A stretch of DNA of 64,000 bases. It comes from Jatrophihabitans_A lederbergiae. Its GTDB lineage: Bacteria; Actinomycetota; Actinomycetes; Mycobacteriales; Jatrophihabitantaceae. The translations under genes were made by a program, and so were the position numbers. Location: assembly GCF_031845305.1 (NCBI RefSeq), contig NZ_JAVREH010000006.1:172568-236567 (forward strand). The letters run 5' to 3'. Below, piece by piece: positions 50,101 to 57,849 of the stretch. Position 1 is the stretch's first letter, and each line of letters opens with the position of its first letter. A model generated the notes under the pieces. That model worked only from the letters and a program-made list of their open reading frames with translations, had not been told where the DNA came from and did not search any database.

Positions 50101-51817
50101 TTACCCCGCGCCGGCTGACCGAGTGGGCAACCGGAACCGCTGCCAGGACGCGCGGAACCTCCGCCAGTCCCGCATCGGTGAGCAGGTCGGCCTGCCACGG
50201 CACCGGCCCGTCGGCGGTGAGAATCGCAATGCCGACGTCGGCCGCGGCCAGCGCTTCGGTGTCGCCCGCGAGGACGGCGACGACGCGGCCCTCGGCCTGT
50301 AGTCGACGGACGTGCTCAACCAGCCAGCCACCGGTTGCCGTGTCGGCCGGTGCGAGGACCTGGTGCGCTCGGGCGGCGATCTCGGCAATGCTGGGATCAG
50401 CCGTCAGGATGATCCGCACGCCCGACTTCTGCGCGGCGCTCAGGACCGCATCGGCGTGCGGGTCCAGCTCGCGACCCACAACCAGGTCACCGACGGGACG
50501 GCCGTCCTCCCGCAGCTGCAGCCGCAGCAGCCCGTCCGCACCCCGACCGGACTGACCGTCGAGCGTCAACCGATGCCGTTGGCGACCCAGCGGTGGCGGA
50601 ATCGGCAGCTCGTTCTCCCTCGATGACATCAACCGTTGGGCAGCGCTCCACACGTGCTCACGGGTCCAGCCCTCCGCCGTGGCGGAGGCATCCAGGATCA
50701 GGGGCCGGTCACCGAGCAGGACCGCGCTGTCGATCAGGACGGTGTCGACGCGGTCAAGGCGGCGCAACGCACCTGGATCGACGATCAGCACGCCGCGCCG
50801 GGACAGGTCCACGGCGAAGGTGTCGGCGAATGCCTCCCGCGCCGAACGGGCGGCTTTGGGCGCGCCGATCACCACGGCCTGGCCGGCGGCGTTCAGGTCA
50901 CCCGTCACCGCGGCAACGGCACCCGCTGTGAGCAGGGATCCGGCCGCCGCGCGGTCGGCCAGCTTCTCTACCGGCCCCGCGGGTAACGGAACCGGGCGCG
51001 GCTCAGCGGGTGCCACCCCCGTGAGCGGTCGCCCCGGACCGCACAGGTCCGTCTCCCGGTCGCTGAAGCAGTCCCGGCGGGCGCGGGCGGCGAGATAGGA
51101 CTGCGCCCGCTGCCCGGTGTCGACCACCAGCGACGGAACGCCCTGCGTCAGCCCGTGAACCACGGCCGTGGACGCCGCGAGCGCCAGGTCGGTTCCGCCT
51201 GAACCGAGGCGGTGCTCGAGCATCCGCCGAAGCCGCGGCTGGTAGTCGACCAGCACCACAGCCGCCGCCGCACCGCCCGGCAGCGCCGGCAACCGGACGA
51301 AGCGGCCCACCACGGCCGCCGACAATCCGGCGACGTCAGCGGCCAGGCTCAACGCTTCCTGCCGCACCGGCCCCGGATCACCGGGTGAGCCCGGCTCCTC
51401 GTGCGAATAGCGCTCGCGCCCGACCCCGGCGGCGTCCTCAGCTTGTTCCACCGCGCCGATCAGGGCTTCCACAGCGACACGGGCGGGATCGAAGCGTACG
51501 ACGAGCCGCCGCATAGACACGTCGACCCGAGCCCAGGCGACCCCCGGGAGCGTATCCACGGCATCCTGTACGGCGGCGACCACGACCGGCGCCTGCGGCC
51601 CGTTCAAGCCGCGAACTTCGATCTGCGCACGGCCCTGTGCCGACCACACCTGTCGCGGCGGTGCTCCCACCACATTCGCGGCCGCTCTCGTCACCGCGAG
51701 CGGTGCACTCAGCACGCCCCGAGCCAGCCGAGAAGATGTTGAGACTCCAGCTCTGGTCAGACCCACCGACGTCTGTACCGACGCCCGCGTAACAGAACCG
51801 AGCAGGCCGCCGATCAC
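47114..51817 (-). CDS. ctpI: CtpI-type P-type cation ATPase
   Basis: The 1,567-residue protein has an amphipathic N-terminus, an HMA-like fold without its CxxC (about 65-135), a degenerate first ATPase half (about 150-640), and a full P-type ATPase (about 700-1480). The active half has TGES (about residue 860), DKTGT with phospho-acceptor Asp978, KGAPE, TGDxP (MITGDHPVTAR) and TGDGAND at 1267-1273. In the first half the equivalents read VDTVLIDSAVLL (Asp363) and AGDTEALAAADVG, so that copy is inactive. Size and layout match mycobacterial CtpI (about 1,630 residues), whose ion is uncertain. The ATG overlaps the stop of the small protein before it. The C-terminus has a Ser/Glu/Pro repeat. Confidence 0.9.
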   Translation of the reverse strand: MIGGLLGSVTRASVQTSVGLTRAGVSTSSRLARGVLSAPLAVTRAAANVVGAPPRQVWSAQGRAQIEVRGLNGPQAPVVVAAVQDAVDTLPGVAWARVDVSMRRLVVRFDPARVAVEALIGAVEQAEDAAGVGRERYSHEEPGSPGDPGPVRQEALSLAADVAGLSAAVVGRFVRLPALPGGAAAAVVLVDYQPRLRRMLEHRLGSGGTDLALAASTAVVHGLTQGVPSLVVDTGQRAQSYLAARARRDCFSDRETDLCGPGRPLTGVAPAEPRPVPLPAGPVEKLADRAAAGSLLTAGAVAAVTGDLNAAGQAVVIGAPKAARSAREAFADTFAVDLSRRGVLIVDPGALRRLDRVDTVLIDSAVLLGDRPLILDASATAEGWTREHVWSAAQRLMSSRENELPIPPPLGRQRHRLTLDGQSGRGADGLLRLQLREDGRPVGDLVVGRELDPHADAVLSAAQKSGVRIILTADPSIAEIAARAHQVLAPADTATGGWLVEHVRRLQAEGRVVAVLAGDTEALAAADVGIAILTADGPVPWQADLLTDAGLAEVPRVLAAVPVAHSVSRRGVTLATGATFLGALLATVGSGRRGGAVLPVTLAAGSAVFSGTLAARRLDSPPNPAPVLHIPWHALETDEVLTRLTRSTAAQPDPATGGSTGPLVAALPAALRAPARTAARLADNVRAELADPLTPVLATGAAASAVIGSPADALLVGGVLAANAVISGAQRLRADQALKALLLDQQLTARLVQPPLGNAEPAGEVSAQPADVPGVDRPVRMVPANRLTPGDVIDLQPGDVVPADARLLCEAGLETDEASLTGESIAVGKQIQATPGAELADRACMVYEGTTVLAGTARAVVVAVGTATEAGRAVSLAGNIAGPAGMQARLEELTRRGLPVTLLGGAAVTGLGMLRGQSVRAAIGSGVSVAVAAVPEGLPLVATVAQLSAARRLSQRGVLVRSARTVEALGRVDTVCFDKTGTLTEGRLRLVRAAGLSGDWALDAPQAVRVLRAAARACPQPGTDQPLPHATDQAILDGARAALGELVVTDWEELSEVPFQSERGFSAALGRTGDQLRLVVKGAPEVLLPRCTHIRDEKGKRRLTRASRQRAEDAVHNLAGQGLRVLAVARRTIHEPAFITSGDATDIHGDKAENGTEELAEDLTLLGFVALADVARPQAAATIAGLQAAGLATVMITGDHPVTARAIAAGLGIPADRVITGPELSGLDDESRTRLVTQASVFARVSPEQKLRIIAGLQKAGRVVAMTGDGANDAAAIRLADVGIGMAAHGSSSARTAADLVFTEPDVSLILDALVEGRAMWRRVRDAVAILLGGNAGEVAFTIAGTALAGRAPIGTRQFLLVNMLTDLLPAMAIALAATPSDPDARYEVLVAGPPSLGKPLLRDIGIRGATTAAGALTAWQIGRVTGRRRRADTIALAALVGTQLGQTLVVGGRNPLVIATGVGSALALAGIVQTPGVSQFFGCTPLGPLAWATVAGSSAAATALSVAAPHLLHPPHSAGPTRQEPSEPSESSEPPQSSEPPAPKATSDAGARAPVGRARSTATLKK

Positions 51818-52260
51818 TCCCCCGAGCTCGCACCGACGGAACTCTGCGGTTGCCGGTCATCCGCTCCAGGCGCCGGTGCGGCTGGCCTCATCCGCCGCAA
51901 CACGTACACGCCAGCGCCCAGAGCCACCGCCACAGGCCACTCCACGACCTCCAACGCGCCCAGCGCCGCGATACCGCCGTAAAAGGCCAGCTTGCCCGCC
52001 CGCGACGCGGGGGTGCCCGCAGTGCGCGTCCCCGAACCACTTCCCGTGGCAGACGCAGCAGGCACGACGTCACGGGTGACAGCGACGGTGAACACAGGCA
52101 GCCGGACGGTCGTAGTGCGCGCCTCGGCACCGTCGCGCGGCTCGTCGACCGGGGCTTCTTCGTCCACGACGGGTCTCACCCGGCCGTCCTGAGGCTTCGC
52201 GCTGGTAGCGCGGGCCCGGCTCCGACGCGGGGCGGTTTCCTTGCGCGGCTCTGCCATCAT
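51814..52260 (-). CDS. Small membrane protein, EWPVA type, first gene of the ATPase operon
   Basis: The 148-residue protein has a long charged, disordered N-terminus (about 60 residues, KETAPRRSRARATSAKPQDG), a beta-like stretch (TTVRLPVFTVAVTRDVVPA), then one helix KLAFYGGIAALGALEVVEWP-VAVALGAG and a basic, Pro-rich tail. Its stop overlaps the ATPase start (ATGA), so the two are made together. It shares its membrane segment with the two or three proteins after the ATPase. ATG 52257 is an equal start choice. Confidence 0.78.
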   Translation of the reverse strand: MMAEPRKETAPRRSRARATSAKPQDGRVRPVVDEEAPVDEPRDGAEARTTTVRLPVFTVAVTRDVVPAASATGSGSGTRTAGTPASRAGKLAFYGGIAALGALEVVEWPVAVALGAGVYVLRRMRPAAPAPGADDRQPQSSVGASSGE

Positions 52261-52455
52261 CTACACCGACTAACGCTCGTCGGTCATCCGGTCGCCACCA
52301 ACTGTTTAGGCGCCGGACAACTGTTCTTCATGCGGGAGCGTACGGAAGCCGCGTGGGAATATGCTGTGTATCAAGGGCAAAGCAGAACGCGGGCCGTAAA
52401 AATCTCAGTGCGCCCCCACCTGAGTGGATACGTTCCAGAGCGAAGGTGCCGGTGG

Positions 52456-53337
52456 TTATGGTTGCCGGCGTCTGGCCATCGGTGGGGTCAGCGACCCTTG
52501 AGCGGCGCGGGACCCGGCGAGGCCGCCGCCGGGTCCGCGCAGGATGTAGGCAGCGGCTACGGCAAGAACCGCACCGAGCAACGGCGCGGCCAGATACACC
52601 CAGACATCGTGGAGATGACGGCTGACCAGCGCCGGACCCAACGACCTCGCCGGGTTCATCGACGCCCCGCTCACCGGGCTCGCCCACAACCCCGCCAGGG
52701 CGATGTAGGCCCCGACCCCCACCGCGGACAGGGCTCCGATGTTCTGCGCGGTGGACGCGGTTCCCAGCACCACGCTCACCAGCCCCAAGCTGAGAACGGT
52801 CTCGATGACGAAGGCCTGCCCGGTGCTGAACGAAGGTCCGGGGACGGTGACGCCCAACTGGGCGACGTCGCCGAACGTGGCCCGCAGGAGCGCCGCAGCG
52901 AGCACCGCCCCGACAAGCTGCGCCAGGACATAGCCCGGGACGCGCCGCCACCCGAAATCACCGCGCAGAGCGAAGGAGACGCTGACAACGGGATTCAAGT
53001 GCGCGCCGGACACCGCACCCATGAACAGAATCACCGACAGCACAGTCAACGCCGGTGCTGTTACCTCAGCTACGCGCCCGATCTGACCTGCGGACCGGCC
53101 CTGCACCACCGCGGCACCAGCACCGGCGGTGACGAGCAAGAACGTTCCGAACAGTTCGCTGAACAAGCGGCGCCACTCATAGTTCAGGTTTGTGAAGTCC
53201 CGCGCCCACCGCGGCTCCGTTTCCCACAGTGCCCCGGCGCGCGGACCATGTCGCTGATCGACGACCTCGCGCTCCCCCCGCTCGGACTCGCCGCGGGAGT
53301 GCCCGTCGTGGGCGGTGTCCGAGCCGGGTGGGGTCAT
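52456..53337 (-). CDS. MIP-family aquaporin
   Basis: The 293-residue channel has a charged N-terminus of about 55 residues and six helices. The two half-helix motifs are SGAHLNPVVS (first, NPV in place of NPA) and SGASMNPARS (second). The Ala-to-Val change in the first motif also occurs in other actinobacterial members. It could pass water, glycerol or small neutral solutes. It lies upstream of the ATPase operon on the same strand, with 195 bp between, so it is probably a separate transcript. Confidence 0.9.
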   Translation of the reverse strand: MTPPGSDTAHDGHSRGESERGEREVVDQRHGPRAGALWETEPRWARDFTNLNYEWRRLFSELFGTFLLVTAGAGAAVVQGRSAGQIGRVAEVTAPALTVLSVILFMGAVSGAHLNPVVSVSFALRGDFGWRRVPGYVLAQLVGAVLAAALLRATFGDVAQLGVTVPGPSFSTGQAFVIETVLSLGLVSVVLGTASTAQNIGALSAVGVGAYIALAGLWASPVSGASMNPARSLGPALVSRHLHDVWVYLAAPLLGAVLAVAAAYILRGPGGGLAGSRAAQGSLTPPMARRRQP

Positions 53338-53532
53338 GAGAGTAATGATGCCCGGAGCCGACCGATAGTTCAGAAGACAGCCATCAGCATCGGCGACATC
53401 GTCCTGGACCGGCCACTGACGGTCACAGTGATCGTCTCACCGGCCTCAGCCTGACGAACCAGCTCGCTGGCTTGGTGCCTCAACTCGCGAAGTTTTGTTG
53501 TAGCCGCAAGCCCACGCCAGCACATCTGCTAC

Positions 53533-53862
53533 CTAAGCGGTCTCGGCATAGCGAACCTGCCCGTGGCGGAGGGCCGCGCGTATCGGTGTAGTGGCATTCA
53601 CCAGACAGAGGTCACCGCGGTGGGTCGAAAGGTCGTGTTGCAGGGCGGTGAGGAATAAGACGCCGGTACGGTCGATGGCGGTCAACTGGTGCAGGTCCAT
53701 GGTGATCCGGCGGCGCCCCGCGGTGAGCAGCACATCGACCGTGCCACGAAGGAGTTCCACCGTCTGCAGATCCAGCTCGCCGCGTACCTGAACGGTGGCG
53801 CTGGCGACATCGGCACTGGCGGTGAAGGTGCAGTCCAGTCGAAGCAGGGAGTCGCTGGCCAT
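53533..53862 (-). CDS. STAS-domain anti-sigma factor antagonist-like protein
   Basis: The 109-residue STAS protein (VRGELDLQTVELLRGTVDVL, DLHQLTAIDRTGVLFL) is related to SpoIIAA/RsbV, which bind and release sigma factors from anti-sigma kinases. The usual phospho-Ser in DSSG is replaced by Thr (IDRTG), which may still be phosphorylated. Start ATG 53862 has a strong AGGAGGAG site; ATG 53892 overlaps the stop of the upstream gene (ATGA) and would give coupling. As the last gene of a metabolic operon, it may report to stress-sigma control. Confidence 0.85.
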   Translation of the reverse strand: MASDSLLRLDCTFTASADVASATVQVRGELDLQTVELLRGTVDVLLTAGRRRITMDLHQLTAIDRTGVLFLTALQHDLSTHRGDLCLVNATTPIRAALRHGQVRYAETA

Positions 53863-53888
53863 GGTGTCACTCCTCCTGTTCGTAGTGC

Positions 53889-54980
53889 TCATGCAATGCA
53901 CCACGTCGCCGCCTCTCTGCTCAGGCGCATGCCGTGTCCAACCCGGTCGTCCAGGTGCATGGCTCCGCCGCGCACGTCAGGAGTGCCGTCCACGAGTAGC
54001 GGTTCCACGCGGGCGTGGTCGGCGAACCACTCCACGTGGCGCAGATTGGGAATCGAGGCGGCGACCGGAGCGTGCAGCGCAGGTGCGCAATGTGCGGACA
54101 CTTGCAAGTTGTGCGCTTGGGCCAGAGCGGCTCCACGGAGCCAGCCGGTGTAGCCGCCGCAACGGGTGACGTCGAGCTGCAAGCAGTCCACGACCGGAAG
54201 CAGCGCCCGGACGTCGTACACGTCGGCGGCATACTCCCCCGCCGCGACGTCGCAGAGCAGCGCACTCTTCAGCGTGGCCAGTCCCGCGGTGTCGTCACTG
54301 CTGACCGGTTCTTCGAACCAGCTGACGCCGAGCCGGTCGAGTTCCGCGCCGACCCGGCGAGCTTGCCCAACGCTGTAGCCGCCGTTGGCGTCGACCATCA
54401 GGTCAACCGAATCGCCGGCGAACTCCCGCAGGCGGCGCACGCGGTCCAGGTCCCGATCGATCCGAGTGCCCCAGGATTCACCGATCTTGATCTTCATCGC
54501 GGTGCACCCGGCAGAGAGCCACCAGGCGACCTGCTCGGCGAGTTGAGCGTCGGTGAGGGTGGTGAAGCCGCCCGAGCCATAGATCGGCACGTCACGGCGA
54601 CACCGCCCCATCAGGGCGCCCAGCGGGATGTGCAGCAGCCGAGCTTTGAGGTCCCACCAGGCGATGTCCATCGCGCTCAGCGCCTGGGCGACCAGCCCGC
54701 GGGTGCCGAGGTTGCGGCAGGCGCGGTGCATCGCCGACCGGCCGGCGGGAATGTCGTAGGCGTCGCGGTCGCGCACCGCGTCGGCCAGCACATCCTGGAT
54801 CACCGCGGCCGCTGCCGGGCTGCTGTAGGTCCAGCCCAGCCCGGTCTGTCCCCCGGCGGACAGCGTGACGGTGACGGCCGTTGTGGCGTCCCAGCGCAGC
54901 GTGCCGTCGGCTTCGGGCTGCTTCGTGGGAAACCGGTAGACCGCGGTGGCCACCCCCGTGATGGATGCGGCTCCGGTCAT
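53889..54980 (-). CDS. Enolase-superfamily enzyme (mandelate racemase/muconate lactonizing type)
   Basis: The 363-residue TIM-barrel enzyme has an N-terminal cap domain. Catalytic parts visible: the KxK base in CTAMKIKIGESWG, metal ligands in DLMVDANGGYS and WFEEPV, and a His/Asp pair region in NLQVSAHCAPALH. This fits sugar-acid dehydratases or cycloisomerases. It is overlapped (ATGA) by the GMC oxidoreductase gene and so belongs to a sugar or sugar-acid oxidation operon. Exact substrate unknown. Confidence 0.88.
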   Translation of the reverse strand: MTGAASITGVATAVYRFPTKQPEADGTLRWDATTAVTVTLSAGGQTGLGWTYSSPAAAAVIQDVLADAVRDRDAYDIPAGRSAMHRACRNLGTRGLVAQALSAMDIAWWDLKARLLHIPLGALMGRCRRDVPIYGSGGFTTLTDAQLAEQVAWWLSAGCTAMKIKIGESWGTRIDRDLDRVRRLREFAGDSVDLMVDANGGYSVGQARRVGAELDRLGVSWFEEPVSSDDTAGLATLKSALLCDVAAGEYAADVYDVRALLPVVDCLQLDVTRCGGYTGWLRGAALAQAHNLQVSAHCAPALHAPVAASIPNLRHVEWFADHARVEPLLVDGTPDVRGGAMHLDDRVGHGMRLSREAATWCIA

Positions 54981-56653
54981 GACATCGCCGCTGTCTGCTG
55001 TTCGGGAAGGCCGCGGCGCCCGAGCCGGATGAGCCGGTCGGCGGCGCGGGCGGCGAGCGCCATGATCGTCAGCGCGGGGTTGGCTGAGCCTTGGGTGGGC
55101 AGCGTCGAGCCGTCCACGACGTACAGGTTGGGAACGTCGAACACCCGGTGTGCGGCATCGACCACGCCGTCTTGGGCTCGGCCGGCCATCCGGGCGCCGC
55201 CGACGAGATGGGCGTAGCGGTCGATGGTCATGACTTCGGTGGCGCCGGCCGCCTTCAGGATGGTCTCCATCGACGCGGTCGCAGCCTTGGTGAGCTGCCG
55301 GTCGTTGTCGCATTGGCTGTAGGAGAAGTGCGCGACGGGCAGACCATGGCGGTCTTTCTCGTCGGCGAGGGTGACCCGGTTCGCGGCCTGGGGCAGGTAC
55401 TCGCACAGCGCGCCCAGGGTGGCCCAGTGGACATAGTCACGCATGTATTCCCTTAGTGGTGCCCCCCAATGGCCTTGGGCGGTGACGTGTTCGGCCCAGG
55501 TGATGGGCAGCGGGCTGACGGTCTGGATCGACCAGCCGCGCTTGTACGGCTGGCTGGGATCGGTCTCATAGAACTGCTCGGAGGACACCTCGGGCGGGGG
55601 CGCCTTGTACATGCGGATCTCGTCATCGAAGCGGCCGGCGGTTTGCGGGGCGCCTTGGACCATCAGGTAGCGCCCGACCTGGTCGTGGTCGTTGCCGAGT
55701 CCGTGCGGGTAGCGGTCGGTCGCCGAGAGCAGCAGGAGTCGTGGTGTCTCGATGGAGTAACCGCAAATGGCGACCGCGCGGGCCCGCTGGTGGTGCTCCC
55801 GGCCGGCGTGCACGTAGTTGACGCCGGTCACCATGCCGGTGCGGTCATCGACGACGACGCGAGTGACCATGCTGTCGGCGCGGATCTCGGCGCCGTGCGC
55901 CAGGGCGTCCGGGATGTGGGTGATCAGGGGGCTGGCCTTGGCGTTGACCTTGCAGCCCTGCAGGCAGAAGCCGCGGTAGATGCAGTGCGGCCGGTTGCCG
56001 AAGCGCCCGTTGGGAATGGCCACCGGTCCTACCCGCGCTTCGATGCCGGCGGCTTTCGCGCCGCGCAGGAAGATGTCGCCGTTGCCGGACACCGGGTGTG
56101 CGTGGTGGGGGTAGGTGTGCGGATCGCCCCACGGCCAATCCTGCCCGGCGACCGGCAGTTCTTGCTCGATCGCTTCGTAGAACGGTTTGAGGTCGGCGTA
56201 GTGGATCGGCCAGTCCGCGCCGACCCCATCGGTACTGAGCATCCGGAAGTCCGACGGGTGGAAGCGGGGTGTGTAGCCGGCGTAGTGAACCATCGATCCG
56301 CCAACCCCCCGACCGGAGTTGTTGGACCCGAGCGGCACTGGGTCAGTGCCGCCGATCTGACGTGGTTCGGTCCAGTACAGGGTGTGCGCCCCGCGCTCGT
56401 CGGAGACCCAATCGGTGTCGGGGTTCCAGAACGGCCCGGCGTCCAGGCAGACGACCCGCCACCCGGCGCGGGCCAGGCGTTGGGTGAGAACGCCGCCGCC
56501 GGCGCCCGCGCCGACGACGACCAGGTCGACCTCGTCGTCGTCGGCGTAGCGGCGCATGTCCGCCCGCAGCTGATGGTTGGTTCGGGTGCCGTCGTTGGGG
56601 ATGAGCCAGGCCGAGTCGTTGCGGGCCCGGATGTCGCGGTAATTGCTCCTCAT
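54977..56653 (-). CDS. GMC-family FAD-dependent oxidoreductase
   Basis: The 558-residue flavoprotein has the FAD site VVVGAGAGGGVLTQRLARAG (about residues 45-65), the GMC loop NNSGRGVGGSMVHYAGY, and the C-terminal GSANPALTIMALAARAADRL segment. The RGFCLQGCKVNAKASP element is typical of gluconate- or polyol-dehydrogenase large subunits. Its ATG overlaps the stop of the gluconate-dehydrogenase-subunit-3-like gene before it (TGATG), supporting a two-subunit enzyme that oxidises a sugar or alcohol. It lacks a visible export signal. Confidence 0.9.
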   Translation of the reverse strand: MRSNYRDIRARNDSAWLIPNDGTRTNHQLRADMRRYADDDEVDLVVVGAGAGGGVLTQRLARAGWRVVCLDAGPFWNPDTDWVSDERGAHTLYWTEPRQIGGTDPVPLGSNNSGRGVGGSMVHYAGYTPRFHPSDFRMLSTDGVGADWPIHYADLKPFYEAIEQELPVAGQDWPWGDPHTYPHHAHPVSGNGDIFLRGAKAAGIEARVGPVAIPNGRFGNRPHCIYRGFCLQGCKVNAKASPLITHIPDALAHGAEIRADSMVTRVVVDDRTGMVTGVNYVHAGREHHQRARAVAICGYSIETPRLLLLSATDRYPHGLGNDHDQVGRYLMVQGAPQTAGRFDDEIRMYKAPPPEVSSEQFYETDPSQPYKRGWSIQTVSPLPITWAEHVTAQGHWGAPLREYMRDYVHWATLGALCEYLPQAANRVTLADEKDRHGLPVAHFSYSQCDNDRQLTKAATASMETILKAAGATEVMTIDRYAHLVGGARMAGRAQDGVVDAAHRVFDVPNLYVVDGSTLPTQGSANPALTIMALAARAADRLIRLGRRGLPEQQTAAMS

Positions 56654-57363
56654 CAGCGTTCGTCCTCGAGGTGCAGCCGGGCGTGCTCGGCGCGGGCGCG
56701 TTCCACCCGCTGGGCGAAGGACACCGGGTCGGCGTCGTGATGGTCGGCCACCTCCCACCGCTCGCGGGCGTTGACGCCGGGGTTGAGGTAGCCACGGGGG
56801 TAGGCGGGGCCGGGAAAGCCGATCTCGTTCCAGGCCCACGGGTGGGAGTAGAACGCGGTGCAGGCGTAGCGGGTCCACAAGCTCCAGACATGGGTCCCCG
56901 ACCAGTCACGCCAGGAACCGCCGCCGCTCGCCGCATCCTGAACGGCCTGCAGCAGGGTCGCCTGCTCACCGGCGGCAAGTTGTGAGAACCCGCGACCCGA
57001 ATGGCGGTCCACAGCGTCCTGGTCGAGGCCGGCAAGGGTGTCGCGCCAGGCCTGCCCGTCCTGGGCCATCTCGTCGTAGTGCCAGCCGTCGGTTTCCCCG
57101 ATTGCCAGGCGGGCGTCGATCAGCGCCAGCACCGGAACGCGGGGGTCCTTGTCCTGGTGCAGGAGGAGATCCAGCAGGGGTTCGGCGATGCCGACCTCAT
57201 GCGGTGTGAAGAACGCCAGTTCGCCCGGCAGCGCCAGCCGGGCGAGCACGACACCGGCGGTGACGTCGTCCCACGCATCGACCGAGTCGAGGACGTCGAA
57301 GCCTGGGTACCGCCCTCGGCCTTGGGGAGTGACCGCTCGCTGGCCAGGGCTGCGATAAGGCAT
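56653..57363 (-). CDS. Gluconate 2-dehydrogenase subunit 3-like protein
   Basis: The 236-residue protein is predicted to partner the GMC subunit. It has the family pattern of an all-helical protein with VAALxDARL-like VPVLALIDARLAIGE, and CTAFYSHPWAWNEIGFPGPA near the C-terminus, the YxHP-xxWxEIGF-PGP motif. Subunit 3 helps export and assembly of the flavoprotein in proteobacterial systems; no twin-arginine signal is seen here. It overlaps both neighbouring genes by one base. Confidence 0.85.
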   Translation of the reverse strand: MPYRSPGQRAVTPQGRGRYPGFDVLDSVDAWDDVTAGVVLARLALPGELAFFTPHEVGIAEPLLDLLLHQDKDPRVPVLALIDARLAIGETDGWHYDEMAQDGQAWRDTLAGLDQDAVDRHSGRGFSQLAAGEQATLLQAVQDAASGGGSWRDWSGTHVWSLWTRYACTAFYSHPWAWNEIGFPGPAYPRGYLNPGVNARERWEVADHHDADPVSFAQRVERARAEHARLHLEDER

Positions 57364-57848
57364 CAGGCACCCGCCCGATCGCCCTGCGGGGGACGGCCCT
57401 CACGGCGCAGCACCGCCGCGAGCAGGCCCATGCCACCGACCAGGGAGGCGAGCAGCGGCGCGAACGCCGGGGGGCCGGCTTCGATGTTGTAGCGGGTGAT
57501 GCCGCCCGGGCGTTGGGAGATCCCCCGCCAGTGCAGGTAGGTGCCTTGCAGGCCGTTGGCGACGATCGCGGCCGAGGCGAGCGGAAGCACGGTGTGGGCG
57601 GCGCGACGGGAGAACACCGACGCGATCCCGGCTGGGATGGCGGCGGGGACGACGACGATGGGCCACCACATCATCTTGTTGCCGAAGCTCGCGCCGTCGT
57701 GGGAGAGGTAGATCTCGCCGGCGGTGACGGCGGCACCGGCCGCGGTAAGCGCGGACATGGTGCGTTCGAAGCGGCCGGTGCGCACGTCGCGGACCGCCTC
57801 AGCCACGAGAGCGGCGCCCTCGGCCGTCGGGTTGTGTCGTAGCCGCAT
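57363..57848 (-). CDS. Hypothetical four-helix membrane protein
   Basis: The 161-residue protein has helices AALTAAGAAVTAGEIYLSHD, WWPIVVVPAAIPAGIASVFS, VLPLASAAIVANGLQ and FAPLLASLVGGMGLLAAVLR with short loops. Family not recognised. It starts 1 bp after the TPP-enzyme stop and overlaps the next gene start, so it is made together with the redox enzymes. It could be a membrane anchor for the dehydrogenase complex. Confidence 0.8.
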   Translation of the reverse strand: MRLRHNPTAEGAALVAEAVRDVRTGRFERTMSALTAAGAAVTAGEIYLSHDGASFGNKMMWWPIVVVPAAIPAGIASVFSRRAAHTVLPLASAAIVANGLQGTYLHWRGISQRPGGITRYNIEAGPPAFAPLLASLVGGMGLLAAVLRREGRPPQGDRAGA

Positions 57849-57849
57849 G

